Below, piece by piece: positions 39,728-47,800 of a stretch of 64,000 nucleotides of DNA (positions within the stretch are counted from its first letter, which is position 1; each line of letters starts with the position of its first letter). Made by a program: the position numbers and the translations under genes. The DNA is from Cytobacillus citreus. Its GTDB lineage: Bacteria; Bacillota; Bacilli; Bacillales; Cytobacillaceae. The notes under the pieces are model-generated. The model made no database searches and was not told where the DNA came from. It worked only from the letters and a program-made list of their open reading frames with translations. The stretch is from positions 248,001-312,000 of the forward strand of contig NZ_JAGYPM010000002.1 of assembly GCF_018343665.1 (NCBI RefSeq), in the 5' to 3' direction.

Positions 39728-39830
39728 TAGCGGATATATTACTGAAACTCGCGGAAATAGTCATAGTATTGGCGGATAAAACACCTGAAGTGGCGGATAT
39801 ATTCTCAAAACTGGCGGATATACCTTTTTA
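39728..39830. repeat. 21-bp degenerate tandem repeat T3 (GCGGATATA core)
   Basis: Five copies of GCGGATATA-like cores (GCGGATATA, GCGGAAATA, GCGGATAAA) recur every 21-22 bp right after the tdk terminator. In one frame they read as repeated LADI-type heptads, but a 66-codon ORF across them starts inside tdk and is judged an artefact. Confidence 0.8.
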
Positions 39831-39918
39831 AAAGGGTGCAGAAGAGATCTGTTGGCTGAAATTGGTAGGCACAAACTCCTGTTATAGCGGAAAAGCTATA
39901 TAAAGGAGGTGTATAGAA

Positions 39919-40356
39919 ATGAAAAGGTTTGGTGTTTTTATTCTGCTTCTGGCTTTTTTGGCAGGCTGTACTAACTTTAATCGTGGAGTTGAAGAGTTTT
40001 CTGGCACAAATGAGGACAACGACAATATTTCCAATGTGTCTAACCGGCTTGACAGAGAAGATACACAGGAATGGACGATGGATTCACAAAATCCTAATTT
40101 TCTTCCATTAGATAGAAGAGATAATGTTAGTGACCAATCAGATATTAATAAAGCACGTCAGGTAATCGAGGAAACGGGTACTTATCGTGCTGGACAAGTG
40201 TGGATAAATGGGGATGATATGTGGGTAACTGCTTATAAAAAGGGAATGATGACTGAAAGTGAAAAAGTAGATGCCTCCTCCAAGCTTCGAAAACAATTAC
40301 TAAAAGCCTTGCCTCGTTATCATATCGAAGTAAAAGTTCAAGAAGACCGTACGTAA
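39919..40356 (+). CDS. Lipoprotein, possibly YhcN/YlaJ-like
   Basis: A 145-residue secreted lipoprotein. The signal peptide FGVFILLLAFLAGC ends with a lipobox (LAGC), so Cys16 should be lipidated and anchor it on the outer membrane leaflet. The mature part is acidic and asparagine-rich. A C-terminal segment, VIEETGTYRAGQVWINGDDM to YHIEVKVQEDRT, faintly recalls the YhcN/YlaJ spore-lipoprotein domain. That match is weak. The ATG has AAAGGAGGTG upstream. It is part of an insert not found between tdk and prfA in B. subtilis. Confidence 0.75.
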   Translation: MKRFGVFILLLAFLAGCTNFNRGVEEFSGTNEDNDNISNVSNRLDREDTQEWTMDSQNPNFLPLDRRDNVSDQSDINKARQVIEETGTYRAGQVWINGDDMWVTAYKKGMMTESEKVDASSKLRKQLLKALPRYHIEVKVQEDRT

Positions 40357-40358
40357 AA

Positions 40359-40386
40359 CGCCTTGTGCTAGCAGGGCGCTTTTTCT
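40359..40386 (+). terminator. Intrinsic terminator after the lipoprotein gene
   Basis: CGCCTTGT-GCTA-GCAGGGCG folds with wobble pairs and is followed by CTTTTTCTT. Confidence 0.75.
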
Positions 40387-40390
40387 TACG

Positions 40391-40492
40391 CAAATTAACG
40401 TGCTGAATTTTTGGTTAAGGTCTGTAAATAAAATCGCATAAGAATGACTAAGCCATTCGCCGAAAGGCTTGGCGAACGCCAAGTCTTTCAAA
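40391..40492 (+). repeat. Family D repeat, copy D4
   Basis: Its right half, CATTCGCCGAAAGGCTTGGC followed by GAACGCCAAGTCTTTC, matches D1 and D2. The left half (AAATTAACGTGCTGAATTTT) is more diverged. Confidence 0.6.
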
Positions 40493-40579
40493 GAAAAAAA
40501 CTGTTGATAAAAAACCGAAATGCGATATATTAGTTATATGAATTGACATAATTTTTCCGCGATTAAGGGAGAGAACAAT

Positions 40580-41569
40580 ATGCGTCCGATCATTATTGGT
40601 ATATTTGCGGCCTTCTTTTTTGCTTTTACGTTTGTGCTAAATCGATCTATGGAGCTTTCCGGGGGAAGCTGGATTTGGAGTGCTTCATTACGCTATATAT
40701 TTATGATTCCCTTTTTGTTTGTACTTGTTCTGGGCAGGCGAAACTTAAAACCCCTTTTGATAGAAATGAAAAGGAATCCAGGAAAATGGTTTTTATGGAG
40801 CTTTGTCGGATTTGGCATGTTCTATGCTCCTTTATGCTTTTCAGCAGCCTATGGTCCCGGATGGCTGATTGCTGGAACATGGCAAGTGACAATTATATCT
40901 GGTTCGCTACTTGCTCCATTATTTTTTGAGACAAAACAAACAGACAAAGGACCTATTAAAGTTAGAGGGAAAATTCCATTGATGGGCCTTGCGATGTCTC
41001 TAATTATTCTCCTTGGTGTAGGGTTAATGCAGCTTGAGCAAGCAAACGTATTATCTATAAAAACACTGATGTTAGGAGTTTTACCAGTGCTCCTTGCTTC
41101 CTTTGCGTACCCGTTAGGAAATCGTAAAATGATGGAGATTTGCGAAAATCGGTTTGATGCCTATCAACGAGTACTTGGCATGACAATAGCAAGTTTGCCA
41201 TTTTGGCTTCTTTTAGCCATTTATGGTGTAGCTACAGTTGGGCTTCCTAGCACTGGGCAAATGGTTCAATCTCTCTTCATCGCGCTTTTCTCAGGAGTGA
41301 TTGCAACTGTTCTCTTTTTCAGAGCAACTGATTTAGTAAAAGGGAATATGCAAAAGTTAGCAGCAGTGGAAGCTACTCAATCCTTTGAGGTTTTATTTGC
41401 GGTATTAGGAGAGCTACTCATTCTCTCAGCACCTGCACCATCTTACGTATCCTGGATAGGCATTCTTTTAGTCATCGCGGGAATGGTATTGCATAGCTAT
41501 GTTTCAAATAAAGAAAAAGGTGAATGGAAAAGAAGCCGATATAGTGCTAAAAGTGACCGATATATATGA
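40580..41569 (+). CDS. EamA/DMT-type multidrug or metabolite transporter
   Basis: A 329-residue protein with about ten membrane helices in two EamA-like halves (MRPIIIGIFAAFFFAFTFVL ... GTWQVTIISGSLLAPLFF; LLASFAYPLGN ... VLFAVLGELL). The substrate is unknown. The last residues (KRSRYSAKSDRYI) are encoded by the 21-bp tandem array that begins inside the gene, so the original C-terminus has probably been replaced. The ATG has AAGGGAGAG upstream. A GntR gene follows. Confidence 0.8.
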   Translation: MRPIIIGIFAAFFFAFTFVLNRSMELSGGSWIWSASLRYIFMIPFLFVLVLGRRNLKPLLIEMKRNPGKWFLWSFVGFGMFYAPLCFSAAYGPGWLIAGTWQVTIISGSLLAPLFFETKQTDKGPIKVRGKIPLMGLAMSLIILLGVGLMQLEQANVLSIKTLMLGVLPVLLASFAYPLGNRKMMEICENRFDAYQRVLGMTIASLPFWLLLAIYGVATVGLPSTGQMVQSLFIALFSGVIATVLFFRATDLVKGNMQKLAAVEATQSFEVLFAVLGELLILSAPAPSYVSWIGILLVIAGMVLHSYVSNKEKGEWKRSRYSAKSDRYI

Positions 41570-41695
41570 AGAAGTAGCCGATATAATGCTGAAAGTGACC
41601 GATATACTGAAAAAGAAGCCGATATAATGTTGGAAGTGACCGATATATTGAAAAAGAAGCTGATAATATGCTAAAAGTAGCGGATATTACGAGAA
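41523..41695. repeat. 21-bp degenerate tandem repeat T4 (CCGATATA core)
   Basis: Seven or more cores (GCCGATATA, ACCGATATA, ending GCGGATATT) recur every 20-22 bp. The array starts in the 3' end of the transporter gene, supplies its stop codon, and ends just before the GntR promoter. Confidence 0.8.
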
Positions 41696-41706
41696 TATAG
41701 AGCTAA

Positions 41707-41739
41707 TTGACAGCCTTAACCAATATCGATATATTGGTT
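41707..41739 (+). promoter_or_regulatory. Promoter-operator of the GntR gene
   Basis: A consensus -35 TTGACA is followed after 17 bp by TATATT. A perfect inverted repeat AACCAATAT-CGAT-ATATTGGTT (41718-41739) covers the spacer and -10 and ends 2 nt before the start codon. The transcript should begin at or next to the A of the ATG. The layout suggests tight autorepression. Confidence 0.75.
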
Positions 41740-41741
41740 TT

Positions 41742-42404
41742 ATGAAATCAATAAAAACGATTGCGCGTCCAGCGTTAAGAGATCAAGTATATGAATCACT
41801 GAAGAAAGCAATTATTACATTGGAGCTAGAACCTGGCCAACGGATTATGGATAAAGACTTGGCAGCCGAATTTGGTGTCAGCAGGACTCCAGTAAGGGAA
41901 GCTCTTAAAAGGCTTGAAGATCAGGGACTTGTCGAGTCTTTACCAGGTTCACAAACCCGAATTACCCAAATCCATTTAGAGGAGGCGAAAAACGCATTTA
42001 CAGTTGTCGCTGCATTACATAGATTAGCGGCGCGACTTGCAGTACCGAATATTTTAGAGAAACATATTCATCTAATGGAAGAAATGAATGCAAAATTAAA
42101 GACAGCATTAGATAATAAGGATGTTTTGGGTGCGGTAGAAGCTGATGATCAATTTCATGAAATCCTATTATCTGTCTCTGGCAATCAAGAGATCAGTTTA
42201 GCCTTAGATCGGATTATGTCAAAGGTACGCAGACTTGAATTTTCAAAATTTAGTTCTCTTGATGGGATGAAATCTATTGATCAACATAACGAAATCATTT
42301 CAGCCTGCAGGAGGAAAGATGCTAGCTTAGCATGCTCCCTCGTAGAGGAAAACTGGCTTAGCTTAGGGAGGATTTTAGTCGGAGATTCAGAATCAAATAA
42401 ATAA
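41742..42404 (+). CDS. GntR family regulator (FadR/FCD subgroup)
   Basis: The 220-residue protein has an N-terminal winged helix (RPALRDQVYESLKKAI ... DLAAEFGVSRTPVREALKRL, about 10-72). An all-helical FCD ligand domain follows with the metal-site pattern D..FH (DDQFHEILL) and a later H (SIDQHNEII). The ligand is unknown. No Shine-Dalgarno sequence precedes the ATG; the promoter position predicts a leaderless mRNA. The transporter upstream may be its target, though no second copy of the operator was seen there. Confidence 0.88.
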   Translation: MKSIKTIARPALRDQVYESLKKAIITLELEPGQRIMDKDLAAEFGVSRTPVREALKRLEDQGLVESLPGSQTRITQIHLEEAKNAFTVVAALHRLAARLAVPNILEKHIHLMEEMNAKLKTALDNKDVLGAVEADDQFHEILLSVSGNQEISLALDRIMSKVRRLEFSKFSSLDGMKSIDQHNEIISACRRKDASLACSLVEENWLSLGRILVGDSESNK

Positions 42405-42444
42405 ATTTTCTAGTGCGTATGGCTTTGACTAAAAATTCAATTGT

Positions 42445-42477
42445 ACAGCCTTCTGAAACAAATCAGGAGGTGTTTTT
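42445..42477 (+). terminator. Intrinsic terminator after the GntR gene
   Basis: CCTTCTGA / TCAGGAGG with a 6-nt loop, extended by an ACA/TGT pair, then Ts. Confidence 0.7.
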
Positions 42478-42693
42478 GTGCGGTTGAACGACTCACTTTC
42501 TGCAATAAAAACAGAACATCCAACTTTATAAATATTTGGGAGCACATCCTTTCACAACTATTTTTGTTTCTTAACTCCCAAATTATTTTGACTGAGCTTT
42601 ACACCTATACTATAATTATAATGTTATGGACTTGTATGATTAATATTTGTTTTACTTGGTGATCGCCAAGTTAGTTTAAGAATGAAGTATAAC

Positions 42694-42837
42694 TTTTTTA
42701 AGCTAGAGAAATGTCTAGCTCCATAAGGAAAGCTTCGACAGCGTAAGCATCGCACGACCAAAAGGGAAGCTTTTGGGAGGACGTGGCGGTCTTTAGTCGA
42801 CGTTCCTTTGCAAAGGCACTTGCGTTTTTCTATTATA
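42694..42837. repeat. Family A repeat, copy A5, with a partial 72-nt module
   Basis: It begins AGCTAGAGAAATGTCTAGC, carries the module from AAGGAAAGCTTCGACAG to GGGAGGACGTGGCGG (42724-42787, lacking the 5' GCCACAGGAC strand), and ends GCAAAGGCACTTGCGTTTTTC. It lies before prfA. The rest of the 42478-42872 gap is AT-rich without a clear feature. Confidence 0.7.
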
Positions 42838-42872
42838 GATTGCTCGGAAAAAATAATTAGAGGTGAACTGCT

Positions 42873-43946
42873 GTGTTTGATCGTCTTCAATCTGTGGAGG
42901 ATCGCTATGAAAGATTAAATGAGCTTTTAAGTGATCCCGATATTGTGAATGACCCGAAAAAGCTGCGAGAATATTCGAAGGAACAATCAGATATACAAGA
43001 AACCGTTGAAACATATCGTGAATATAAGGATGTTCGTCAGCAATTTCTAGATGCGAAAGCGATGCTTGATGAAAAGTTAGATCCAGATATGCGTGAAATG
43101 GTAAAAGAAGAGCTTGATGAGCTTGAAGAAAAAGTAGAAGAGCTAGAGGCACGTCTCAAGATTCTTCTTATTCCGAAAGACCCGAATGATGATAAAAACG
43201 TTATTATAGAGATCCGTGGAGCTGCCGGCGGAGATGAAGCTGCACTTTTTGCTGGTGACTTATATCGTATGTACAGCCGCTTTGCTGAGATGCAAGGCTG
43301 GAAGACGGAAGTTATTGATGCTAGTACAACTGGAGTCGGCGGATATAAAGAAATTATTTTCATGATTAACGGAAATGGTGCTTATTCAAAGCTGAAATTT
43401 GAAAATGGCGCACATCGTGTTCAGCGTGTTCCAGAAACAGAATCTGGCGGCCGTATTCATACGTCAACTGCGACTGTAGCAGTCTTGCCCGAAGCGGAAG
43501 AAGTGGAAATTGAAATCCATGACAAAGATATTCGCGTCGATACATTCGCTTCAAGCGGACCAGGCGGACAGAGCGTTAACACGACGATGTCAGCAGTACG
43601 TTTAACGCATATCCCAACGGGTACAGTTGTTTCCTGTCAGGATGAAAAATCGCAAATTAAGAATAAAGAAAAAGCAATGAAGGTTTTACGTGCTCGTGTC
43701 TATGATAAATTCCAACGAGAAGCTCAGGCAGAATATGATCAAGCGCGTAAATCTGCTGTCGGTACAGGTGACCGCTCTGAACGTATCCGTACGTACAACT
43801 TCCCGCAAAATCGTGTAACAGACCATCGAATTGGTCTAACGATCCAAAAGCTAGATCAAATTCTCTCTGGAAAACTAGATGAGGTTATCGATGCGTTAAT
43901 TCTTGAAGAACAATCTGCAAAGCTTGAAAGTGCTTCAAATGAGTAA
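42873..43946 (+). CDS. prfA: Peptide chain release factor 1
   Basis: A 357-residue class I release factor that reads UAA and UAG. The GGQ motif lies in [14 protein letters not shown], and the [12 protein letters not shown] and [26 protein letters not shown] regions are typical (here [17 protein letters not shown]). The GTG start has AGAGGTGA 6 nt upstream. It overlaps prmC by 8 bp, so the factor and its modifying enzyme are translationally coupled. Confidence 0.97.
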   Translation: MFDRLQSVEDRYERLNELLSDPDIVNDPKKLREYSKEQSDIQETVETYREYKDVRQQFLDAKAMLDEKLDPDMREMVKEELDELEEKVEELEARLKILLIPKDPNDDKNVIIEIRGAAGGDEAALFAGDLYRMYSRFAEMQGWKTEVIDASTTGVGGYKEIIFMINGNGAYSKLKFENGAHRVQRVPETESGGRIHTSTATVAVLPEAEEVEIEIHDKDIRVDTFASSGPGGQSVNTTMSAVRLTHIPTGTVVSCQDEKSQIKNKEKAMKVLRARVYDKFQREAQAEYDQARKSAVGTGDRSERIRTYNFPQNRVTDHRIGLTIQKLDQILSGKLDEVIDALILEEQSAKLESASNE

Positions 43947-44814
43947 TCCTAAACTGAAAGTATATGAAGCCCTCCAGTGGGCTTCTTCTTTTTTAAAGGA
44001 AAAAAAACGTGACGATAATGCGGGCGAGCTATTATTACGACATTTTATGGGAATAGACAGGGTGAAATTTTTAGCAAGTATGCGTGAGGAACTTGAAGCT
44101 GCTACGTTTGAAGCTTTTCAAAAAGCAGTCATTCTTCATTCGGAAGGGAAGCCAGTCCAATATATAATGGGGTTCGAATCCTTCTACGGGCGCGATTTCA
44201 AAGTGAATGAGGACGTTCTTATTCCACGTCCGGAAACAGAGGAATTGGTCTATCATGTTTTGCAGCGGATCGATCAGCTTTTTGAAAAGGGAGACCGGCT
44301 TGAACTAGCAGATATTGGAACGGGAAGCGGGGCCATTGCGATTACGCTCAAGCTAGAGAAGCCAGATTTAAATGTAACAGCAACAGATATTTATAAGCCG
44401 ACGCTTCTTTTAGCACAGGAAAATGCACGAACTCTTGGAGCACCTATCCAGTTTGTACACGGCGACCTGTTAAAGCCGTTTATCGAGAGCGGTAAACAAT
44501 TTGATGTCGTCCTCTCAAATCCGCCTTATATACCTGATAGAGATATGGAGTGGATGTCAGAGGTTGTAACAGAGCACGAACCGCATAGGGCACTGTTCGC
44601 AGGAGCAGATGGTTTAGACATTTACAGAAGACTTGCAGAAGAACTGCCATTCGTTGTAAGAGATCAGGCTTTAATCGGTTTTGAAGTAGGAGCAGGCCAA
44701 AGCGGTGCGGTGGCAAAGCTGCTCGAACTAGCATTTCCACATGCAAAAATTGATATTGCTTATGATATTAATGGGAAGGATCGAATGGTATTTGCCGAAA
44801 TTGGTTTTGAATAA
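43939..44814 (+). CDS. prmC: Release factor glutamine methyltransferase PrmC
   Basis: A 291-residue S-adenosylmethionine-dependent methyltransferase that modifies the glutamine of the GGQ motif in release factors. Features are [12 protein letters not shown], the cofactor loop [12 protein letters not shown] and the catalytic NPPYIP. The frame opens 12 codons earlier at a TTG inside prfA; the ATG that overlaps the prfA stop is the expected start. Confidence 0.94.
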   Translation: MSNPKLKVYEALQWASSFLKEKKRDDNAGELLLRHFMGIDRVKFLASMREELEAATFEAFQKAVILHSEGKPVQYIMGFESFYGRDFKVNEDVLIPRPETEELVYHVLQRIDQLFEKGDRLELADIGTGSGAIAITLKLEKPDLNVTATDIYKPTLLLAQENARTLGAPIQFVHGDLLKPFIESGKQFDVVLSNPPYIPDRDMEWMSEVVTEHEPHRALFAGADGLDIYRRLAEELPFVVRDQALIGFEVGAGQSGAVAKLLELAFPHAKIDIAYDINGKDRMVFAEIGFE

Positions 44815-44833
44815 GAAAACAGGTTAAACGTAA

Positions 44834-44858
44834 GAAGCCGCATTTGCGGCTTTTTTGG
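44834..44858 (+). terminator. Intrinsic terminator after prmC
   Basis: AAGCCGC-ATTT-GCGGCTT followed by Ts. Confidence 0.88.
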
Positions 44859-44881
44859 TTTGGCGTTCGAAATGGAAATAG

Positions 44882-44912
44882 AAGAAATCGGCGAGCTAGC
44901 CGATTTCTTTAT
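44882..44912. terminator. Second hairpin after prmC (AAATCGGC type)
   Basis: AAGAAATCGGC / GCCGATTTCTT with a 6-nt loop and Ts. It is nearly the same sequence as the hairpin at 3866-3895. Confidence 0.8.
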
Positions 44913-45053
44913 TTAAAGGGATGAACCCCATTGCACTAGTAAGTTTTGTAAATTGATAATCCCCTTCTTTTATATTTATTTTGCAAATATGTCCCATTCT
45001 AAAACCTCTTGGACGTGCATATGTTGAATTAGCAAGTCCAAGGAGGAGAAAAA

Positions 45054-45605
45054 ATGGAAGCTATGTTCGGAGAGATATTAACATTATCATTAATGGCATT
45101 CGCATTAGCTATGGATGCCTTTTCAGTAGGATTAGGTATGGGTATGTTTAAGCTCCGCCTTAGACAAATTTTTAAAATAGGGGTAACAATCGGTTTTTTC
45201 CATATTTGGATGCCTCTTATCGGCATCATTGCCGGAAGATTTTTATCGGAAAAATTTGGCGAGATCGCTACCTATGTGGGTGGTGGATTGCTTCTAATAT
45301 TAGGGATTCAAATGTTTTTGTCAGGAATTCGCAAGGAAAGAGGGTATATGATTACCCCTGTTGGTACGGGATTAATGCTGTTTGGCTTTAGTGTGAGTTT
45401 GGATAGCTTTTCAGTTAGTCTGACTTTGGGGATATATGGAGCAAAAACGATATTAGTTTTATCATGCTTTGGTATCGTGGCTACCATCTTAACTTGGTTC
45501 GGTTTACTCATTGGCCGAAAAGTTCAAGGCTGGCTTGGCCCTTACAGTGAAGCCCTCGGTGGCAGCATCCTCCTTGCATTCGGGCTCAAACTCCTTTTTG
45601 GGTAG
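45054..45605 (+). CDS. mntP: Manganese efflux pump MntP
   Basis: A 183-residue protein with about six membrane helices in two inverted-repeat halves. Each half carries the acidic motif of the family: [11 protein letters not shown] and [11 protein letters not shown]. It exports excess Mn(II). It corresponds to YwlD at the same place in B. subtilis. The ATG has AAGGAGGAG upstream. I looked for a yybP-ykoY manganese riboswitch in front of it and did not see one. Confidence 0.88.
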   Translation: MEAMFGEILTLSLMAFALAMDAFSVGLGMGMFKLRLRQIFKIGVTIGFFHIWMPLIGIIAGRFLSEKFGEIATYVGGGLLLILGIQMFLSGIRKERGYMITPVGTGLMLFGFSVSLDSFSVSLTLGIYGAKTILVLSCFGIVATILTWFGLLIGRKVQGWLGPYSEALGGSILLAFGLKLLFG

Positions 45606-45656
45606 AAGCTCATCCCCCTTCTCCATTCATATTTCCAATTTTTTTAGAAAAGTCTG

Positions 45657-45891
45657 AGTTAAGCTCAGTGTTGATAATACTATTTTGTTGTTGATTTTCG
45701 CTGCAGGCGCGAGATCCTCGAAAATGCATTCGCATTTCCTTCGTGCGGTGTTTATTCGGGGAAGACTATTCAATGTCCTGCGGGAGAAGCGAGTCAAAGG
45801 GAGACCCCGCAGGAGCGATAGCGACGAGGAGGCTCCCGGACCGCCCGCTACGCTTTAGTGCCTGCAACGGAAATCAACAGGAAAGTTTAAC
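45657..45891. repeat. Family C repeat, copy C2
   Basis: 235 bp with ends GTTAAGCTCAGTGTTG and GGAAAGTTTAAC. A strong hairpin CCTGCGGG ... CCCCGCAGG lies inside. It matches C1 at 18626 and has an extra GGACCGCCCGCTACGCTTTA segment. Confidence 0.8.
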
Positions 45892-45908
45892 ATTGCCTTA
45901 GATAAAAG

Positions 45909-46034
45909 GAAAGTTAAAGTTTATTAGCGTATGAAAGTGAATTTGAAATATCCATTCGTTTTCTGCTATATAGATCACAAAAATAAAACTTGGCATTCAC
46001 CAAAAAGGACTTGGCGAACGCCAAGTTTTTCTAA
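45909..46034 (+). repeat. Family D repeat, copy D2, with terminator hairpin
   Basis: It begins GAAAGTTAAAGTTTATTAGC and ends CTTGGCG-AAC-GCCAAG followed by TTTTTCTAA. It directly follows C2 and precedes the spoIIR promoter. Confidence 0.7.
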
Positions 46035-46054
46035 TATGAATCTATTCTTTGTGC

Positions 46055-46084
46055 GTATAAGAAATTATGTTGATGGGATTTGTT
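46055..46084 (+). promoter_or_regulatory. Possible sigma-F promoter of spoIIR
   Basis: GTATA fits the sigma-F -35 box. After 15 bp, GGGATTTGTT is a partial fit to the GGNRANANTW -10. spoIIR is a sigma-F gene in B. subtilis, so the location is reasonable. Confidence 0.45.
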
Positions 46085-46172
46085 AATCAGCTTTGCTAGA
46101 TTAATATAATTTTAATAGTTTAAGATTCTGCTTCTTTGTCCACAATGAGTTAGTGAAGGGGCGGTGGTGGAA

Positions 46173-46901
46173 TTGAAGACAAAAACAATTGTGAGATTAT
46201 ATATAATGATGTTAAGTATAGGAACGATTTTGAGTTTATATATACCGAAAACGGAAGTGATGGCAAATGAATCACTTGTTATTCCGAGTGAAGCGATTAG
46301 ACTGCGTATTCTTGCTAATAGTGATAGTGAAGCAGATCAGGAATTAAAGAGGCGTATAAGGGATGCAGTAAATGCTGAAATTACTGAATGGGTGGAGGAA
46401 TTAACATCCATTGAAGAAACAAGAAGATTGATTCGTTCTAGGCTTCCGGAAATACAGAAAATAGCTGAGAGTGTTGTAGAAAAAGAAAAATTAACGCAAG
46501 CAGTGAAAATAGATTTTGGTAAAGTAGATTTTCCAACTAAGCTATATGGTGAATTCCTTTATCCTGCAGGGGAATATGAAGCAATTCTAATTACACTTGG
46601 TGAAGGAAAAGGGGCCAACTGGTGGTGTGTATTATTCCCGCCACTATGCTTTCTGGATTTTTCAAATGGAGTAGCTGTAAGTGACGGTTTTGAAGAAGAC
46701 GACCAAACGACTCAAACACAAGAAATAAAAAGCCCAACTGAAGTGAACGAGGATATCGATTTGGTTGAAACCAAGCAAGAAAAAAAGCCATCCAATCAAA
46801 AAACGATAGAGAAAGAAGCACCAGTTTTTGTTGATAAGGATGAGCAAGAAGTTGAGGTAAAGTTCTTCTTAAAAGAGCTTTGGGATAAAATATTTGAATA
46901 A
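46173..46901 (+). CDS. spoIIR: Stage II sporulation protein R
   Basis: The forespore makes this secreted signal that triggers SpoIIGA to process pro-sigma-E in the mother cell. The protein is about 242 residues. It has an N-terminal hydrophobic segment (about 6-25), the conserved AIRLRILANSDS and GEYEAILITLGEGKGANWWC, and PPLCFLDFS. A charged linker leads to a C-terminal EVKFFLKELWDKIF. GTG codons open the frame three codons earlier; the TTG reading MKTKT fits AAGGGG spacing and the B. subtilis start. Its TAA stop is part of a family B element end. Confidence 0.93.
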   Translation: MKTKTIVRLYIMMLSIGTILSLYIPKTEVMANESLVIPSEAIRLRILANSDSEADQELKRRIRDAVNAEITEWVEELTSIEETRRLIRSRLPEIQKIAESVVEKEKLTQAVKIDFGKVDFPTKLYGEFLYPAGEYEAILITLGEGKGANWWCVLFPPLCFLDFSNGVAVSDGFEEDDQTTQTQEIKSPTEVNEDIDLVETKQEKKPSNQKTIEKEAPVFVDKDEQEVEVKFFLKELWDKIFE

Positions 46902-47057
46902 AGTGAAACTTCCATCAATGGTTTTTTTTTTCATCCCCCACTGATGGTTAGTTGAACCAATCGGGCCTTTACGGGCAGTTGATCCCCCACTTTAGGTTTC
47001 TTTGATTCTCTCGCAACCTTGTAGTAGGGGTCTTACTGCCCGTTAATCTGCGATAAA
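46898..47057 (-). mobile_element. Family B element, copy B3 (shortened, reversed)
   Basis: ATAAA flanks both ends (TTTAT on the minus strand). The left end and left hairpin are kept (GGGCAGTAAGA ... ACTGCCCGT). The right hairpin is mostly lost and a run of Ts interrupts it. The element begins inside the spoIIR stop codon. Confidence 0.75.
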
Positions 47058-47183
47058 ATTGCATTTGTTAACAATCTATTAAATGGCATTCATATGAAAT
47101 AGATAATAGAAGAGTGAAAAATAGTTCTACTTTCCTTATTTCTTCATATTCATAGAATAGAATATAAAAAATGAGGTGGAATA

Positions 47184-47624
47184 ATGGAAGCTATCATTAA
47201 ATGTGCAGGGTCAGAAGACCTTTCGAGATTAGAACTGTTTCTGCAGAAGGCGAATTTGAGCACAGAGGGCATCCAGAAATCAATTGACTATTTTTTGATT
47301 ATGGAAAATAAGATGACAGAAATGAAAGCGACAATTGGTATCGAGCCAATTGGAAAAATAGGTTTGCTTCGTTCACTAGCAATAACGAAGGGTTCATCTG
47401 AAAAGGAATTATTTCTTCTTTTTGAACAAATCCTAAAGTTGGCAAAAGATAAACAGCTAGAAACCTTATACCTTGCTTCTAATAAAAAGAACTCATTGGA
47501 ATTTTTCCGATTGCTTGGCTTTGTTCAGGAAACGTCTGACTTGCCTGCAGCGCTCCATGAGTCAGAACATGTAAAGCATATTTTGACTGTGGATAACTCC
47601 TATTTCTTGAAATTATCCATCTGA
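47184..47624 (+). CDS. ywlB: GNAT-like acetyltransferase YwlB
   Basis: A 146-residue protein with a GNAT-like order: a central strand (MTEMKATIGIEPIGKIGLLR), a helix with partial cofactor-loop features (KGSSEKELFLLFEQIL), and the later LETLYLASNKKNSLEFFRLLGF, typical of the family's fourth and fifth strands. No substrate is known. It lies between spoIIR and ywlC like B. subtilis ywlB. The ATG follows GAGGTGG. Its 3' end contains a DnaA box. Confidence 0.65.
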   Translation: MEAIIKCAGSEDLSRLELFLQKANLSTEGIQKSIDYFLIMENKMTEMKATIGIEPIGKIGLLRSLAITKGSSEKELFLLFEQILKLAKDKQLETLYLASNKKNSLEFFRLLGFVQETSDLPAALHESEHVKHILTVDNSYFLKLSI

Positions 47625-47687
47625 ATTGTGGGTATCTTGGCAAAGTTATTCACAATTAAGCTTTATCTATCCACAAATTGTGGATAA
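47588..47687. promoter_or_regulatory. DnaA-box cluster upstream of ywlC
   Basis: There are two perfect TTATCCACA boxes on the minus strand (47588-47596 and 47679-47687), TTATTCACA at 47646-47654 and CTATCCACA at 47667-47675. The last two boxes face each other as TATCCACAA-A-TTGTGGATA. More half-matches lie in the first codons of ywlC. ywlC is one of the few DnaA-bound loci outside oriC in B. subtilis, as I recall. Confidence 0.7.
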
Positions 47688-47800
47688 TGCTTGAGTTATC
47701 CTCCATCTTCTTTTATACTTTCAAAAGTAAATAACATAAAAATCACGGGAATAAAGGACTAGGTTAATTTTTCCTAACGTGATTAATGAAGGTGGACAGA

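Noticed and set aside
39631..39831. 66-codon ORF with LADI-type repeats after tdk
   Set aside because: It begins inside tdk, crosses a terminator and is made of the 21-bp array. There is no ribosome binding site.
42441..42662. 73-codon hydrophobic ORF after the GntR gene
   Set aside because: It starts within the terminator hairpin, lacks a ribosome binding site and shows no family pattern.
44940..45053. yybP-ykoY manganese riboswitch before mntP
   Set aside because: The 5' region between the terminators and mntP is only about 140 bp and AT-rich, and none of the expected paired elements could be drawn.
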